From contig CAWDQN010000012.1 in assembly GCA_963804495.1 (NCBI GenBank), positions 248,001-312,000 on the forward strand: DNA of 64,000 bases, in the 5' to 3' direction. The translations under genes and the position numbers were made by a program. Source of the DNA: Rhodovastum sp963804495. Its GTDB lineage: Bacteria > Pseudomonadota > Alphaproteobacteria > Acetobacterales > Acetobacteraceae. Below the pieces are notes generated by a model. That model was not told the origin of the DNA. It was given only the letters and a program-made list of their open reading frames with translations, and did no database searches. This document shows positions 26,676-35,628 of the stretch, one piece after another (positions within the stretch are counted from its first letter, which is position 1; each line of letters starts with the position of its first letter).

Positions 26676-27974
26676 ATGCCCGCCAGCAACGACTACAAAG
26701 TCAAGGACATCTCCCTCGCCGAGTGGGGCGCCAAGGAGATCTCCATGGCCGAGGACGAGATGCCGGGCCTGATGGCCATCCGCAGCGAATACGGCGAGGC
26801 CAAGCCGCTCGCCGGCGCGCGTATCGCCGGCTGCCTGCACATGACCATCCAGACCGCAGTGCTGATCCAGACCCTCGAGCACCTCGGCGCCACCGTGCGC
26901 TGGTCGTCGTGCAACATCTTCTCCACCCAGGACCATGCCGCCGCCGCCGTCGCCGCTGCCGGCACCCCGGTGTTCGCCTGGAAAGGCATGAACGAGGAGG
27001 AGTTCTGGTGGTGCATCGAGCAGACCGTGCGCGGGCCGGACGGCTGGACCCCGAATCTGATCCTCGATGACGGCGGCGACCTGACACTGCTGCTGCATAA
27101 TAAGTATCCAGAGATGCTCGCCGAGGTGCGCGGCATCAGCGAGGAGACCACCACCGGCGTGCACCGGCTGTGGGACATGGCCCGTGCCGGCACGCTGCTG
27201 GTGCCCGCCATCAACGTCAACGACAGCGTGACCAAATCGAAGTTCGACAATCTGTACGGCTGCCGCGAGAGCCTGGTGGACGCCATCCGCCGCGGCACCG
27301 ACGTGATGATGGCCGGCAAGGTCGCCCTGGTGAACGGTTTCGGCGACGTGGGCAAGGGCTCGGCCGCCAGCCTGCGCCAGGCCGGCTGCCGGGTGAAGGT
27401 GACCGAGGTCGACCCGATCTGCGCCCTGCAGGCGGCGATGGAAGGCTACGAAGTCACCACCATGGACGACGCAGCGCCGGAGGCGGACATTTTCGTCACC
27501 GCCACCGGCAATGTCGATGTCATCACCATCGAGCATATGCGGCGCATGAAGCACCGCGCGATCGTGTGCAACATCGGCCATTTCGACAGCGAGATCCAGA
27601 TCGCGGCGCTGCGCAACTACAAGTGGGACAACGTGAAGCCGCAGGTGGACGAGGTCGAGTTTCCGGATGGCAAGCGCCTGATCGTGCTGTCCGAGGGGCG
27701 GCTGGTGAACCTCGGCAACGCCACCGGCCATCCCAGCTTCGTCATGAGCGCCAGCTTCACCAACCAGGTGCTGGCGCAGCTCGAGCTGTGGACCGCGCCG
27801 GCAGGGCGCTACGAGCGGCAGGTTTACACCCTGCCCAAGCACCTCGATGAAAAGGTGGCGGCCCTGCACCTGGCCAAAGTGGGCGCCAAGCTGACCAAAC
27901 TCTCGCCCAAACAGGCCGAGTATATTGGCGTGGCACAGCGTGGTCCGTTTAAGCACGAGCTGTACCGGTATTGA
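26676..27974 (+). CDS. ahcY: Adenosylhomocysteinase
   Basis: Reversibly cleaves S-adenosylhomocysteine to adenosine and homocysteine, closing the methylation cycle. 432 residues, NAD-dependent. Seen: substrate-binding stretches HMTIQTAVLIQTLEHLGA and SSCNIFSTQDHAAAA, active-site region around NVNDSVTKSKFDN, NAD-binding GFGDVGKGSAA, and the C-terminal cofactor-closing FKHELYRY. ATG 26676 with CAGGAG upstream begins the standard MPASNDYKVKDISLAEWG; the ORF start at 26625 is too early. A good intrinsic terminator follows. Confidence 0.98.
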   Translation: MPASNDYKVKDISLAEWGAKEISMAEDEMPGLMAIRSEYGEAKPLAGARIAGCLHMTIQTAVLIQTLEHLGATVRWSSCNIFSTQDHAAAAVAAAGTPVFAWKGMNEEEFWWCIEQTVRGPDGWTPNLILDDGGDLTLLLHNKYPEMLAEVRGISEETTTGVHRLWDMARAGTLLVPAINVNDSVTKSKFDNLYGCRESLVDAIRRGTDVMMAGKVALVNGFGDVGKGSAASLRQAGCRVKVTEVDPICALQAAMEGYEVTTMDDAAPEADIFVTATGNVDVITIEHMRRMKHRAIVCNIGHFDSEIQIAALRNYKWDNVKPQVDEVEFPDGKRLIVLSEGRLVNLGNATGHPSFVMSASFTNQVLAQLELWTAPAGRYERQVYTLPKHLDEKVAALHLAKVGAKLTKLSPKQAEYIGVAQRGPFKHELYRY

Positions 27975-27982
27975 GATGATGG

Positions 27983-28012
27983 CGGGGCGGCTTCGTCCGC
28001 CCCGTTCTCAAT
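27983..28012 (+). terminator. Terminator of ahcY
   Basis: 8-bp stem CGGGGCGG (27983-27990) / CCGCCCCG (27997-28004), 6-nt loop CTTCGT, then TTCTCAATT. It starts 9 nt after the ahcY stop. Confidence 0.75.
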
Positions 28013-28157
28013 TGCCCGTGATGTCACGCAGGGATCACGGGTTTGCACGGCTTTGTTTACTTCTCATGAGCTAAGAGCTCCCCCGCGCGGAACGCCAGGG
28101 AGCCCTGCCTGGTGCCAGGGTTGTCCGCGGGTACTGACCACTGGGGGATTTTCTGTG

Positions 28158-28400
28158 ATGGCCGACCAGACGACCCGGATGCAGAATACCGCATCCGACC
28201 GACCGCTGACGCTCGCGGTCGAGCGCGCCCTGTCGACGGTGCGGGATGCAGCGTCCACAGCAGACCTGCTGTTCCTTGAACGGTGGGAGATCAGCCCGCT
28301 GCCGGGCGCCGCCGCGGCGCTGCGGGTGGGGCAGTTGCGGCGAGCCAACCCGACGCTGGCGGCGGAAATCCGGGCGGAGCTGGCGGCGCGGCGGAAGTAA
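28158..28400 (+). CDS. Hypothetical small protein
   Basis: 80 residues, no recognised family. An N-terminal polar segment is followed by a helix-rich part (LTLAVERALSTVRDAASTADLLFLERWEI) and a basic C-terminal tail (VGQLRRANPTLAAEIRAELAARRK). No signal peptide or membrane helix. ATG 28158 is chosen because the longer frame from 28053 is low in conserved character. It is isolated between the ahcY terminator and a palindromic element, and converges on gpsA. Confidence 0.55.
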   Translation: MADQTTRMQNTASDRPLTLAVERALSTVRDAASTADLLFLERWEISPLPGAAAALRVGQLRRANPTLAAEIRAELAARRK

Positions 28401-28403
28401 AGG

Positions 28404-28478
28404 AAGGCCAGGGCGCTGCCCTTAACCCGCCCATCGCGCGAAGCGTGGCTTCGGCGCGATGGGCGGTCGCCCCTTCAC
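28404..28478. repeat. Palindromic element between the small ORF and gpsA
   Basis: A GGAAGGCCAGGGCGCTGCCC end of the common family is joined to a different long hairpin: CCGCCCATCGCGC...GCGCGATGGGCGG with inner GAAGC-GTG-GCTTC (28427-28466), about 18 bp with one bulge. It lies between convergent genes. The hairpin replaces the usual CCAAGGG stem. Confidence 0.75.
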
Positions 28479-28482
28479 CCCG

Positions 28483-29433
28483 CTACTCATCCTTTCTCGG
28501 CCGCGATAACAAAAGCTCCATCGCCTCCAGGGGCGTCAGCCGCCCGGTGACCACACGTGCAACTGCGGCGCAGACCGGCAGTTCGGCGCCGACCTCCGCC
28601 GCCCGTGCCACCAGCGCCGGTGCCGTCGCCACACCTTCGGTGACCGCGTCGCGCCGGCCGAGCACGTGTTCCAGGCGCTCGCCGCGGCCGAGCGCGAAGC
28701 CGAGGCTGAAATTGCGGCTGGAGGCACCGGCACAGGTCAGCATCAGATCGCCCAGGCCGGAAAGTCCGGCGACCGTGTCGGCCCTTCCGCCCAGCGCCAC
28801 CGCCAGCCGCGCCAGCTCGGCCAGCCCGCGGGTGACCAGGGCGGCGCGGGCGTTCTCGCCCAGGCCGGCGCCGATGACCGCGCCGGCGGCGATCGCCACC
28901 ACGTTCTTGGCCGCCCCGCCCACCTGCGCGCCCACCGGGTCGTCGTTGCCGTAGATGCGAAACGACGGCGTGCCGAGGGCGGCGGCCACCGCTTCGCGCG
29001 CCGGCGCCGCCACTGCCGCCACCACCGTCGCGGCAGGCAGGCCGGCGGCCACTTCATGCGCGAAATTGGGGCCGCTGAGCACCGCGGCGGCACGCCCCGG
29101 CTGCACCTCGGCGAGCACCTCCAATGGCATGCGGCTGGTGCGCTGCTCCACGCCTTTGGCGCAAACCACCAACGCCCCGCCGGGCGGCAGCCGGGCCGCG
29201 ATCCCGCGCATATGCTGCAGCGGCACCGCCAGCAGAACCAGCGGAGCGGCGGGCAGGTCGCCGGTGATCCGGATGTCGGCGGGAAGATGGAACCCCGGCA
29301 GGCGCGGGTTCTCCCCCGCTTGCAGGCGCGCCGGGTCGCGCGCCCACAGCACCACGGAGCGTCCGGCGCGGGTGGCCTGGATTGCCAATGCGGTGCCCCA
29401 GGCGCCGGCACCCACCACGGCCACCTCATTCAT
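28483..29433 (-). CDS. gpsA: Glycerol-3-phosphate dehydrogenase [NAD(P)+]
   Basis: Makes sn-glycerol-3-phosphate from dihydroxyacetone phosphate for phospholipid synthesis. 316 residues. N-terminal Rossmann motif VVGAGAWGTALA (residues about 6-17), the catalytic-lysine region GAAKNVVAIAAG, and the C-terminal signature GLSGLGDLMLTC-AGASSRNFSLG. It is the last gene of the minus-strand group tsaD-rlmJ-gpsA; its start overlaps the rlmJ stop by 8 bp, so translation is coupled. Confidence 0.97.
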   Translation of the reverse strand: MNEVAVVGAGAWGTALAIQATRAGRSVVLWARDPARLQAGENPRLPGFHLPADIRITGDLPAAPLVLLAVPLQHMRGIAARLPPGGALVVCAKGVEQRTSRMPLEVLAEVQPGRAAAVLSGPNFAHEVAAGLPAATVVAAVAAPAREAVAAALGTPSFRIYGNDDPVGAQVGGAAKNVVAIAAGAVIGAGLGENARAALVTRGLAELARLAVALGGRADTVAGLSGLGDLMLTCAGASSRNFSLGFALGRGERLEHVLGRRDAVTEGVATAPALVARAAEVGAELPVCAAVARVVTGRLTPLEAMELLLSRPRKDE

Positions 29434-30247
29434 GCGCGAGTCGCTCCACTGACATTCCTTGCCCTGCCTCGCCGGTGCCGAGCCGCGCCAGCAGTGCCGT
29501 GAGTATTTGCTCCGCTGCCGCCGCGAAGCCGAAGGGCGGGTTGACCACCAGCAGCCCGCATCCGTTCAGCCGCGCCGGGTCCAGCGGCTCGCGCAGCCAG
29601 AGTTCGGCGGCGACCACGTCGCGCAGACCGCTTTCGCGGATGTCGGTGTGGAAGGCGCGCACCGGGGCGCGATGCTTCACCGGGTACCATGCAGCGAACA
29701 CGCCGACGGCGAAGCGGGCATGGCCGCGCTTCAGCCCGGCGGCGAGGCGGGAGAACTCGTCGGTCGCTTCGTAAGGCGGGTCGATCAGCACCAGGGCGCG
29801 GCGGAGCGGGTCCGGCGGCGGCAGCAGGGCGCCCAGCGCTTCCCAGGCATCGCGCCGGTGCACCGCGGCCCCGCCGCCGGCCAGGACGGCGCGCAGGGCG
29901 GCGTGGTCCTCCGGGTGCAGCTCGCAGCAGGCCAGCCGGTCCTGCGGGCGCAGCAAGGCTTCGATCAGCACCGGCGAGCCCGGATAAAGGCCGCAATCAC
30001 GCACCAGCGACACGTAATCGGCCAGCACCTCGGGCGGGTCGTCGAGCAGACGGGCGATGCCGGCGCGAAACTCTCCGGTCCGTTCGGCGGGACCGACGGA
30101 CAGATCGTAACGTCCGGCCCCGGCATGGGTGTCGAGCACGAACACGCCGGCCGGCTTGCGCTGCATCGCGCGCAGCAGCCAGACCAGCAGCGCATGTTTC
30201 ATGCAGTCGCCGACATTGCCGGCGTGGAAGGCGTGCCGGTAGTTCAT
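29426..30247 (-). CDS. rlmJ: 23S rRNA (adenine-2030-N6)-methyltransferase RlmJ
   Basis: Methylates A2030 of 23S rRNA using SAM. 273 residues starting with the family signature MNYRHAFHAGNVGDCMKHALL. Motif I DTHAGAGRYDL, catalytic motif IV LIDPPYE and the later LWLREPLDPARLNGCGLLVVNPPF are all present. The longer frame upstream (to 30571) runs into tsaD in another frame and is rejected. It lies 10 bp after tsaD and overlaps gpsA. Confidence 0.95.
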   Translation of the reverse strand: MNYRHAFHAGNVGDCMKHALLVWLLRAMQRKPAGVFVLDTHAGAGRYDLSVGPAERTGEFRAGIARLLDDPPEVLADYVSLVRDCGLYPGSPVLIEALLRPQDRLACCELHPEDHAALRAVLAGGGAAVHRRDAWEALGALLPPPDPLRRALVLIDPPYEATDEFSRLAAGLKRGHARFAVGVFAAWYPVKHRAPVRAFHTDIRESGLRDVVAAELWLREPLDPARLNGCGLLVVNPPFGFAAAAEQILTALLARLGTGEAGQGMSVERLAHE

Positions 30248-30257
30248 TTGCGGTCTT

Positions 30258-31358
30258 TCATGTCGGCGCCCCTGGAAGTGCCATGTCGGGCGCATCGAGC
30301 GGCCAGCGCGGCCGCGGCGCGTGATCCAGCGAGCTGGCCGCCCCGGCGCGCAACCGTTCCAGACCGGCCCAGGCCACCATGACCGCGTTGTCGCCGCACA
30401 GGCGCAGCGGCGGGGCGGCGAAGGCGAAGCCGCGCGCGGCTGCCGTGCGGTGCAGCGCTGCGCGCACCGCCTGGTTGGCGGCCACCCCGCCGGCGACGAC
30501 CAGCAGGCGCCCCGCCGGATGGCGGGCGGAGAAGGCATCCAGCGCGTGCGCCGCGCGGTCGGCCATGACATCGGCGACGCTGCGCTGAAACGCGGCGGCG
30601 ATGTCCGCGGCGTCCTGCCCGGGCAGCGGGCCGGGGGGATAGGCGGCGACCACCTGCGCCACCGCGGTCTTCAGGCCGGAGAAGCTGAAATCGCAGCCAG
30701 GCCGGCCCTGCAACGGGCGCGGAAAGGCGAAGCGCTGCGCATCGCCGCCGGCCGCCAGACGCTCCAGCGCCGGCCCGCCGGGCCAGCCCAGGCCGATCAT
30801 TTTGGCCACTTTGTCGAACGCCTCGCCGACCGCGTCGTCGATCGTCGTGCCGAGGCGCACGTAGCGGCCCAGTGCCTCGACCGACACGCACTGGCAATGA
30901 CCGCCGGAGAGGAGGAACAGCAGATAAGGAAATGGCGCGCCGCCCTCCACCAGTCCCGGCAACCTCGGGGTCAGCGCGTGCGCCTCCAGATGGTTCACCG
31001 CCACGAAAGGCAGATCATGCGCGAGCGCCAGCCCCTTGGCGAAGCAGCTGCCGACGATCAGCCCACCGATCAGCCCCGGCCCGCTGCTCGCCGCCACGCC
31101 GCCCAGCTCGGCATAGGTCAGTCCCGCCTGGTCCATCACCTTCGCCACCAGCGCCGGCAGATGCGCCAGATGGGCGCGCGCGGCGATTTCCGGCACCACG
31201 CCGCCGTAGCTTGCATGGGCGGTCTGGCTCAGCACCGCGTCGGCCAGGATGGTTCCATCGGCGGCCAGCACCGCGGCGGCGGTCTCGTCGCAGGAACTCT
31301 CCAGTCCGACAAGCGGACTTGACACTCGCAGGCAGCCGTCCATTAGACAACCTTCCAT
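30258..31358 (-). CDS. tsaD: tRNA N6-adenosine threonylcarbamoyltransferase TsaD
   Basis: Catalytic subunit that adds threonylcarbamoyl to A37 of ANN-decoding tRNAs. About 361-366 residues of the ASKHA fold: LVGLESSCDETAAAVL at the N-terminus, metal-binding HLEAH near residue 115, SGGHCQ, the DDAVGEAFDKVAKMIGLGWPGG loop and DFSFSGLKTAV. Start is 31358 or the Met five codons later (31343). The stop lies 11 nt from the rlmJ start. Divergent from hemC across about 30 bp, the common alphaproteobacterial arrangement. Confidence 0.96.
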   Translation of the reverse strand: MEGCLMDGCLRVSSPLVGLESSCDETAAAVLAADGTILADAVLSQTAHASYGGVVPEIAARAHLAHLPALVAKVMDQAGLTYAELGGVAASSGPGLIGGLIVGSCFAKGLALAHDLPFVAVNHLEAHALTPRLPGLVEGGAPFPYLLFLLSGGHCQCVSVEALGRYVRLGTTIDDAVGEAFDKVAKMIGLGWPGGPALERLAAGGDAQRFAFPRPLQGRPGCDFSFSGLKTAVAQVVAAYPPGPLPGQDAADIAAAFQRSVADVMADRAAHALDAFSARHPAGRLLVVAGGVAANQAVRAALHRTAAARGFAFAAPPLRLCGDNAVMVAWAGLERLRAGAASSLDHAPRPRWPLDAPDMALPGAPT

Positions 31359-31387
31359 CGGTCACGGGTTGGTTCTAGGATAAATCA

Positions 31388-32450
31388 ATGAGAGACGCCT
31401 CCACTGAGCCGCAGAGCGCTGCGCATCCTGAACCTGCCCAACGGCACGGTGCGGGCGACCAATTCCAGGCCAGGATCAAGGCCCGCGCGTTGGTTCAGCC
31501 GCTGCGGGCGGGCACAAGGGGATCGCCGCTGGCCTTGGTGCAGACCCGCGCGCTGGTCGATCAGCTATGGGATTTCTGCCCGGTGCTGCGCGGCATGGAG
31601 GTGTTCGAGGAACACATCATCACCACCAGCGGCGACACCAGCCAGGAGAGCGGACAACGGCTGGCCGACATCGGCGGCAAGGGACTCTGGGCCAAGGAAA
31701 TCCACGAGGCCCTGCTGGACCGGCGCATCGACTTCGCGGTGCACAGCCTGAAAGACCTCGAGACCGAACTGCCGCCCGGCATCGTGCTGGCCGCCACCCT
31801 GAAGCGCGAGGACGCGCGCGACGCACTGATCCTGGGCCTCGGCGCCGGCAAGGTCGACCCGCAGCGTCCGCTCGACAACCTGCCGAAGGGCGCGACCATC
31901 GGGTCGAGTTCGGTGCGCCGGCAGTCGCAATTGCTGCACGCGAGGCCGGACCTGAATGTCATCCCGCTGCGCGGCAATGTGCATACCAGGCTCGACAAGG
32001 TGCGCAACGGGGCTCTGGACGGCACGCTGCTGGCCCTGGCCGGCCTGCGCCGGCTCAAGCTCGACCAGCACGCGACGGTGATCCTGGACCCCGAGATCTT
32101 CGTGCCGGCGGCCTGCCAGGGCATCGTCGGCGTGACGGTGCGCGCGGACGACACCGAACTGCTCGAAGATTCTGGCGGCGATCGAGGACCCGGCATCGCG
32201 GGTGAAGGCCGACGCCGAGCGCGGCCTGCTGGGGGAACTGGACGGCACCTGCCGCACCCCGATCGGCGCCCATGCGCAATTGCATCCGGCCACCGGCGAG
32301 CTGTACCTGACCGGGCTGGTGGCACGCGCCGACGGCAGCTTCCTGCTCAAGCGCTCGCTGAGCGGACCGCAGGCGGAGGCCGCGCATATCGGCCGGGAAC
32401 TCGGCAAGAGCCTGCGCGGCGACAGCCCGAGCGACGTGTTCGCCGGATGA
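31388..32450 (+). CDS. hemC: Hydroxymethylbilane synthase, frame broken by one extra base
   Basis: Joins four porphobilinogens into hydroxymethylbilane. The first frame covers about 258 residues (AGTRGSPLALVQTRAL, HSLKDLETELP, IGSSSVRRQSQLL, AACQGIVGV). After DDTELL the frame is lost. One base later (extra G near 32165) the protein continues as KILAAIEDPASRVKADAERG and then GLLGELDGTCRTPIGAHA, which contains the dipyrromethane-binding Cys, to the stop at 32450. As written, the enzyme would lack its cofactor Cys; the uncorrected frame would end at 32494. First gene of hemC-hemD-mic60-hemY. Confidence 0.88.
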
Positions 32451-32496
32451 GCGGTTCCGACCGGCCGCGGTTTCGGTTGCCGCAGACACTCTGACC

Positions 32497-33186
32497 GTGT
32501 CGGTGCTGGTCACCCGTCCGCAGCCAGGTGCTGCGGAGACGGCGCGCCGGCTTGCCGGCATGGGGCGCACGCCGGTGCTGGCGCCGGTGATCGACATCGT
32601 GCCGGTGGCCGCCCGCCTGCCGCCGCCGGCGCAGTTGCAGGCGGTGCTGGTTACCAGCGGCAATGCTTTTTCCGTGTTGGGCCGGCATTGCGCGCTGCCG
32701 TTGCTGGCGGTGGGCGATGCCACCGCGGCGAAGGGACGGACGCGCGGATTTGCCGTGGTCCATAGCGCCGGACGCGACGCAAAGGCGCTGGCCGAACTGG
32801 CGGAGCGGGTCTGCGATCCCGGCGGCTTGCCGTTGCTGCTGGCCAGCCAGCAGGGTCAGGGGCGGCCGTTGGCGCGGGCGCTGCGCGCTTGTGGTTTCAC
32901 CGTGGTCCATCGCAGCGCCTATGCTGCCCGGCCGGTGGCGGCCTTGCCGGAACCGGCGCTGGCGGCGTTGCGCGGCGGCGAGGTCAGCGCCGCCCTGTTT
33001 TTTTCGCCGGCGACCGCGCGCGCCTTCGTGGCCGCGGCGGGGTCGCTGCCGGCCGAGGTCTTCGCCCGGGTTGACTCCCTGGCGATTTCGCCCGCCGCCG
33101 CCGCCGCGCTGGCACCGCTGCCGTGGCAGAGTATCCGCGTCGCCGCCGCCCCGAATCAGGACGAACTGTTAGGTCTTCTGACATGA
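32497..33186 (+). CDS. hemD: Uroporphyrinogen-III synthase
   Basis: Closes and inverts ring D of hydroxymethylbilane to give uroporphyrinogen III. 229 residues with weak family conservation, as usual for HemD: SVLVTRPQPGAAETARRL at the N-terminus, VLVTSGNAFSVL, the hinge LLASQQGQGRPLARAL-RACGFTVVHRSAYAA, and ALFFSPATARAFV. GTG start at 32497. The stop overlaps the next gene (ATGA at 33183). Identification rests on context plus these motifs. Confidence 0.92.
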   Translation: MSVLVTRPQPGAAETARRLAGMGRTPVLAPVIDIVPVAARLPPPAQLQAVLVTSGNAFSVLGRHCALPLLAVGDATAAKGRTRGFAVVHSAGRDAKALAELAERVCDPGGLPLLLASQQGQGRPLARALRACGFTVVHRSAYAARPVAALPEPALAALRGGEVSAALFFSPATARAFVAAAGSLPAEVFARVDSLAISPAAAAALAPLPWQSIRVAAAPNQDELLGLLT

Positions 33187-34259
33187 TCGATCTCACCCCC
33201 GTCGCGGTGCCACCGCGCAAGGGTTCCAGCGTGGTGTCCCGAACGGCGGCACCAAGGTCCCCGCCGCCGCTCGTCCGTCCCGGTCCGCCCAGGCGCAGCG
33301 CTTTCGGCGCGCTGGTGCTGCTGGGGTTCGTGGCCACTGCCGCCGGTGGTGCCTGGCTGTGGACGCAGCAGCAGGATATTGCCGCGCGCATCGGCGCGTC
33401 CTCGCCATCCGCCGCGCCGGTGCAGGTGGCGGCGACCGCGGAGCAGCTCGGCGCGCTGGACCAGCGCCTCACGCAGCTCGAGCAGCATCCATCACCGGCT
33501 TTTGTCGCCGCGCTGCAGACCCGGCTCGGCGCGTTGGAGGAACGGCTGACGCAGCTTGAGCAGCGTCCTGTGCTGGCGCCAGACCGTCTGGCCATGCTGG
33601 AGGGGCGGCTGGCGGCGCTGGAGCAGCGCCCTGCCCCGCCGCCCGCGCCGGAGGCGACGCCGCCGGAGCCACAGGTCGCCGCGGCCGGTGGTTCGTCCGG
33701 GCCGCCGCAGGCGGGCGAGTCCGGTACCGACCGCTCGCTGGCGAGCCGGGTAGAGATCCTGGAGCAGCGGCTGATCAATGCGGAAAAGGCCATCCGCGCC
33801 GCGACCGCCCGCATCGCGCTGTTGCAGACCGTCCGCGTGGCGCTGAATGCCGGCAAGCCGCTCGGCGAAATCCCCGGCGCCCCGCCCGCGCTGGCAAAGT
33901 TCGCTTTCGTCGCGCCGCCCACCGAGGCGGCGCTGCGCCTGGCATTCCCCGCCGCCGCCAGCGCCGCCGCGCAGGCGGGCGATCCCGCCGGCGGCGCGTT
34001 GCCGCTGGCGCAGCGGATGTGGCAGCAGGTGCAGACCCTGGCGACCGTTCAGCAGGGCGACAAGGTTCTGATTGGCGCTCCGGTGACCCGGGTGCTGGCG
34101 CAGGCGCAGGCGCGGCTCGATGTCGGCGATCTGGCCGGCGCGGTCGCGGCGCTCGACCAGCTCGACCCCGGGGCGGCGAAGGCCATTGCCGGCTGGCGGG
34201 CGGACGCACAGGCGTTGCTGGACGCCAGGGCGGCGCTCACTGTCCTGGCGCGCTCCTGA
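33183..34259 (+). CDS. Mic60/mitofilin-like inner-membrane protein
   Basis: 358 residues. A basic, Pro-rich cytoplasmic head, one membrane helix (about 40-60, FGALVLLGFVATAAGGAWLW) and a long periplasmic coiled coil (repeated LDQRLTQLEQ / LEERLTQLEQ / LEGRLAALEQ units, about 88-150). The C-terminal helical region ends in the mitofilin-like stretch RVLAQAQARLDVGDLAGAVAALDQL. Alphaproteobacterial Mic60 genes lie between hemD and hemY exactly as here and shape intracytoplasmic membranes or the envelope. Both ends overlap the neighbouring genes by four bases or fewer. Confidence 0.85.
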   Translation: MIDLTPVAVPPRKGSSVVSRTAAPRSPPPLVRPGPPRRSAFGALVLLGFVATAAGGAWLWTQQQDIAARIGASSPSAAPVQVAATAEQLGALDQRLTQLEQHPSPAFVAALQTRLGALEERLTQLEQRPVLAPDRLAMLEGRLAALEQRPAPPPAPEATPPEPQVAAAGGSSGPPQAGESGTDRSLASRVEILEQRLINAEKAIRAATARIALLQTVRVALNAGKPLGEIPGAPPALAKFAFVAPPTEAALRLAFPAAASAAAQAGDPAGGALPLAQRMWQQVQTLATVQQGDKVLIGAPVTRVLAQAQARLDVGDLAGAVAALDQLDPGAAKAIAGWRADAQALLDARAALTVLARS

Positions 34260-35533
34260 TGCTGCGCGCCATCATCGTCGTGGCTGTGGCCTCGGTCGTG
34301 GTCGCGGCCTCCTGGTTTGTGTCCGGGCTGCCCGGCCGTGTCAGCGGGACCGTCGCCGGCGTGTCGTTCGATACCTCGGCACCGATCGCCATCGCCGTGC
34401 TGGCGGCCTTCGTGCTGGTGGCGCACCTGGTGCTGCGCCTGCTGGCCGGGTTGCTGCAGCTTCCGCGCCGGCTTGGCGGCTGGAGCGCGCAGCGCCGCCG
34501 CACCACCGGCGACGATGCGGTGTCGCGCAGCCTGGTGGCGCTGGCCGCCGGCGAGGCGGAGGCGGCGCGGCGCGAGACCGAGCGGGCCCGCCGCCTGCTG
34601 GGCGACACGCCGCAGACCCTGCTGCTGGCCGCCGAGGCGCACCGGTTGGCCAACGATGACGAGGGCGCCGAGCAGATCTACGAAACCATGGCCGACCGCG
34701 ATGACGCGGCATTGCTCGGCCTGCGCGGCCTGTTCCGCCAGGCAATGGCCCGCGAGGAGTGGGACGTCGCCGCCGATGTCGCCCGCCGCGCCGAGGAGGT
34801 GCATCCGGGCGGCGCCTGGTTGCGCACCGAGCGGGCGCAGCTCGCGGTCCGCACCGGCGACTGGTCGCAGGCGCTCGCACTTGCGGGTCCCGACGCCCCG
34901 GTCGCCGACTTCGCCACCGCGGCGGCAGACGCCGAGGGCGACCCGGAGGAGGGGATCAAGCTCGCCCGCCGGGCCTGGAAGGAAAATCCCGGCCTGACGC
35001 CGGCGGCCCTAGCCTACGCCAGGCTGCTGCGGCGGGGCGGCAAGGAATCGCGGGCGCTGGATGTGGTGTTGCAGGCCTGGAGCCTGTCGCCGCAGCCGGA
35101 GCTGGCCGCGTTCGCGCTGGAGCCGGTGATGGACCGGACGGCGCGGGTGAAGATGGCCGCGCGCGTGGCCGAGCGGAACCCGAACAGCCCGGAAAGCCAT
35201 TTCCTGTTGGCGCGGGAAAACCTGGCCGCCGGGTTGACCGGGGTGGCGCGCCGCCACGCCGAATCCGCCCGTCGCGGCGGGCTGACGCAGAAGCGACTGT
35301 GGCTGCTGTTGGCCGAGATCGAGGTGGAGGAGCGCGGCGACACCGAGGCCGGCCGCATCGCCCAGCGCGACGCGCTCAGGCAGGCCGCCGCGGCGGAGCC
35401 GGACCCTGCGTGGCGTTGCGAATCCTGTGGCGCCGTGCAGTCGGAGTGGCAGCCGGCTTGCCCGGCTTGCTTCGTGGCGGGCCGCATTCGCTGGGGCGGG
35501 TCGCCCAGGCTGGCGCTGCCGGCACCCAGGTAA
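34259..35533 (+). CDS. hemY: HemY-like TPR membrane protein
   Basis: 424 residues. Two N-terminal membrane helices (about 3-24 and 40-62) form the HemY_N domain, followed by TPR-like helices (residues about 95-370; TPQTLLLAAEAHRLANDDEGAEQIYETM). At the C-terminus is a zinc-ribbon-like Cys pair, WRCESCGAVQSEWQPACPAC. Despite the name, this family is not an oxidase; it is a tetratricopeptide scaffold co-operonic with late heme genes. Start ATG 34259 overlaps the Mic60 stop. A repeat and a T-rich terminator follow. Confidence 0.9.
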   Translation: MLRAIIVVAVASVVVAASWFVSGLPGRVSGTVAGVSFDTSAPIAIAVLAAFVLVAHLVLRLLAGLLQLPRRLGGWSAQRRRTTGDDAVSRSLVALAAGEAEAARRETERARRLLGDTPQTLLLAAEAHRLANDDEGAEQIYETMADRDDAALLGLRGLFRQAMAREEWDVAADVARRAEEVHPGGAWLRTERAQLAVRTGDWSQALALAGPDAPVADFATAAADAEGDPEEGIKLARRAWKENPGLTPAALAYARLLRRGGKESRALDVVLQAWSLSPQPELAAFALEPVMDRTARVKMAARVAERNPNSPESHFLLARENLAAGLTGVARRHAESARRGGLTQKRLWLLLAEIEVEERGDTEAGRIAQRDALRQAAAAEPDPAWRCESCGAVQSEWQPACPACFVAGRIRWGGSPRLALPAPR

Positions 35534-35542
35534 GCTTCAGGA

Positions 35543-35628
35543 GTGGGTTCCAAGGGCCTCTCGTCCGTCGCGACGCAGGGCGCGCTCCGGACGACGGGGG
35601 GTCCAGGGCAGAGCCCTGGCCTTTTTTT
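35543..35628 (+). terminator. Palindromic element acting as hemY terminator
   Basis: Family module: GGTTCCAAGGGCC, a longer irregular hairpin (CGTCCG...CGGACG), then CCAGGGC-AGA-GCCCTGG (35603-35619) followed by CC and seven Ts (35622-35628). In the plus direction this is a good intrinsic terminator, and it overlaps the last codons of the convergent peptidase gene. Confidence 0.75.

Noticed and set aside
32160..32170. Programmed frameshift in hemC
   Set aside because: No slippery run or stop-pausing codon; a single-base error explains it better.
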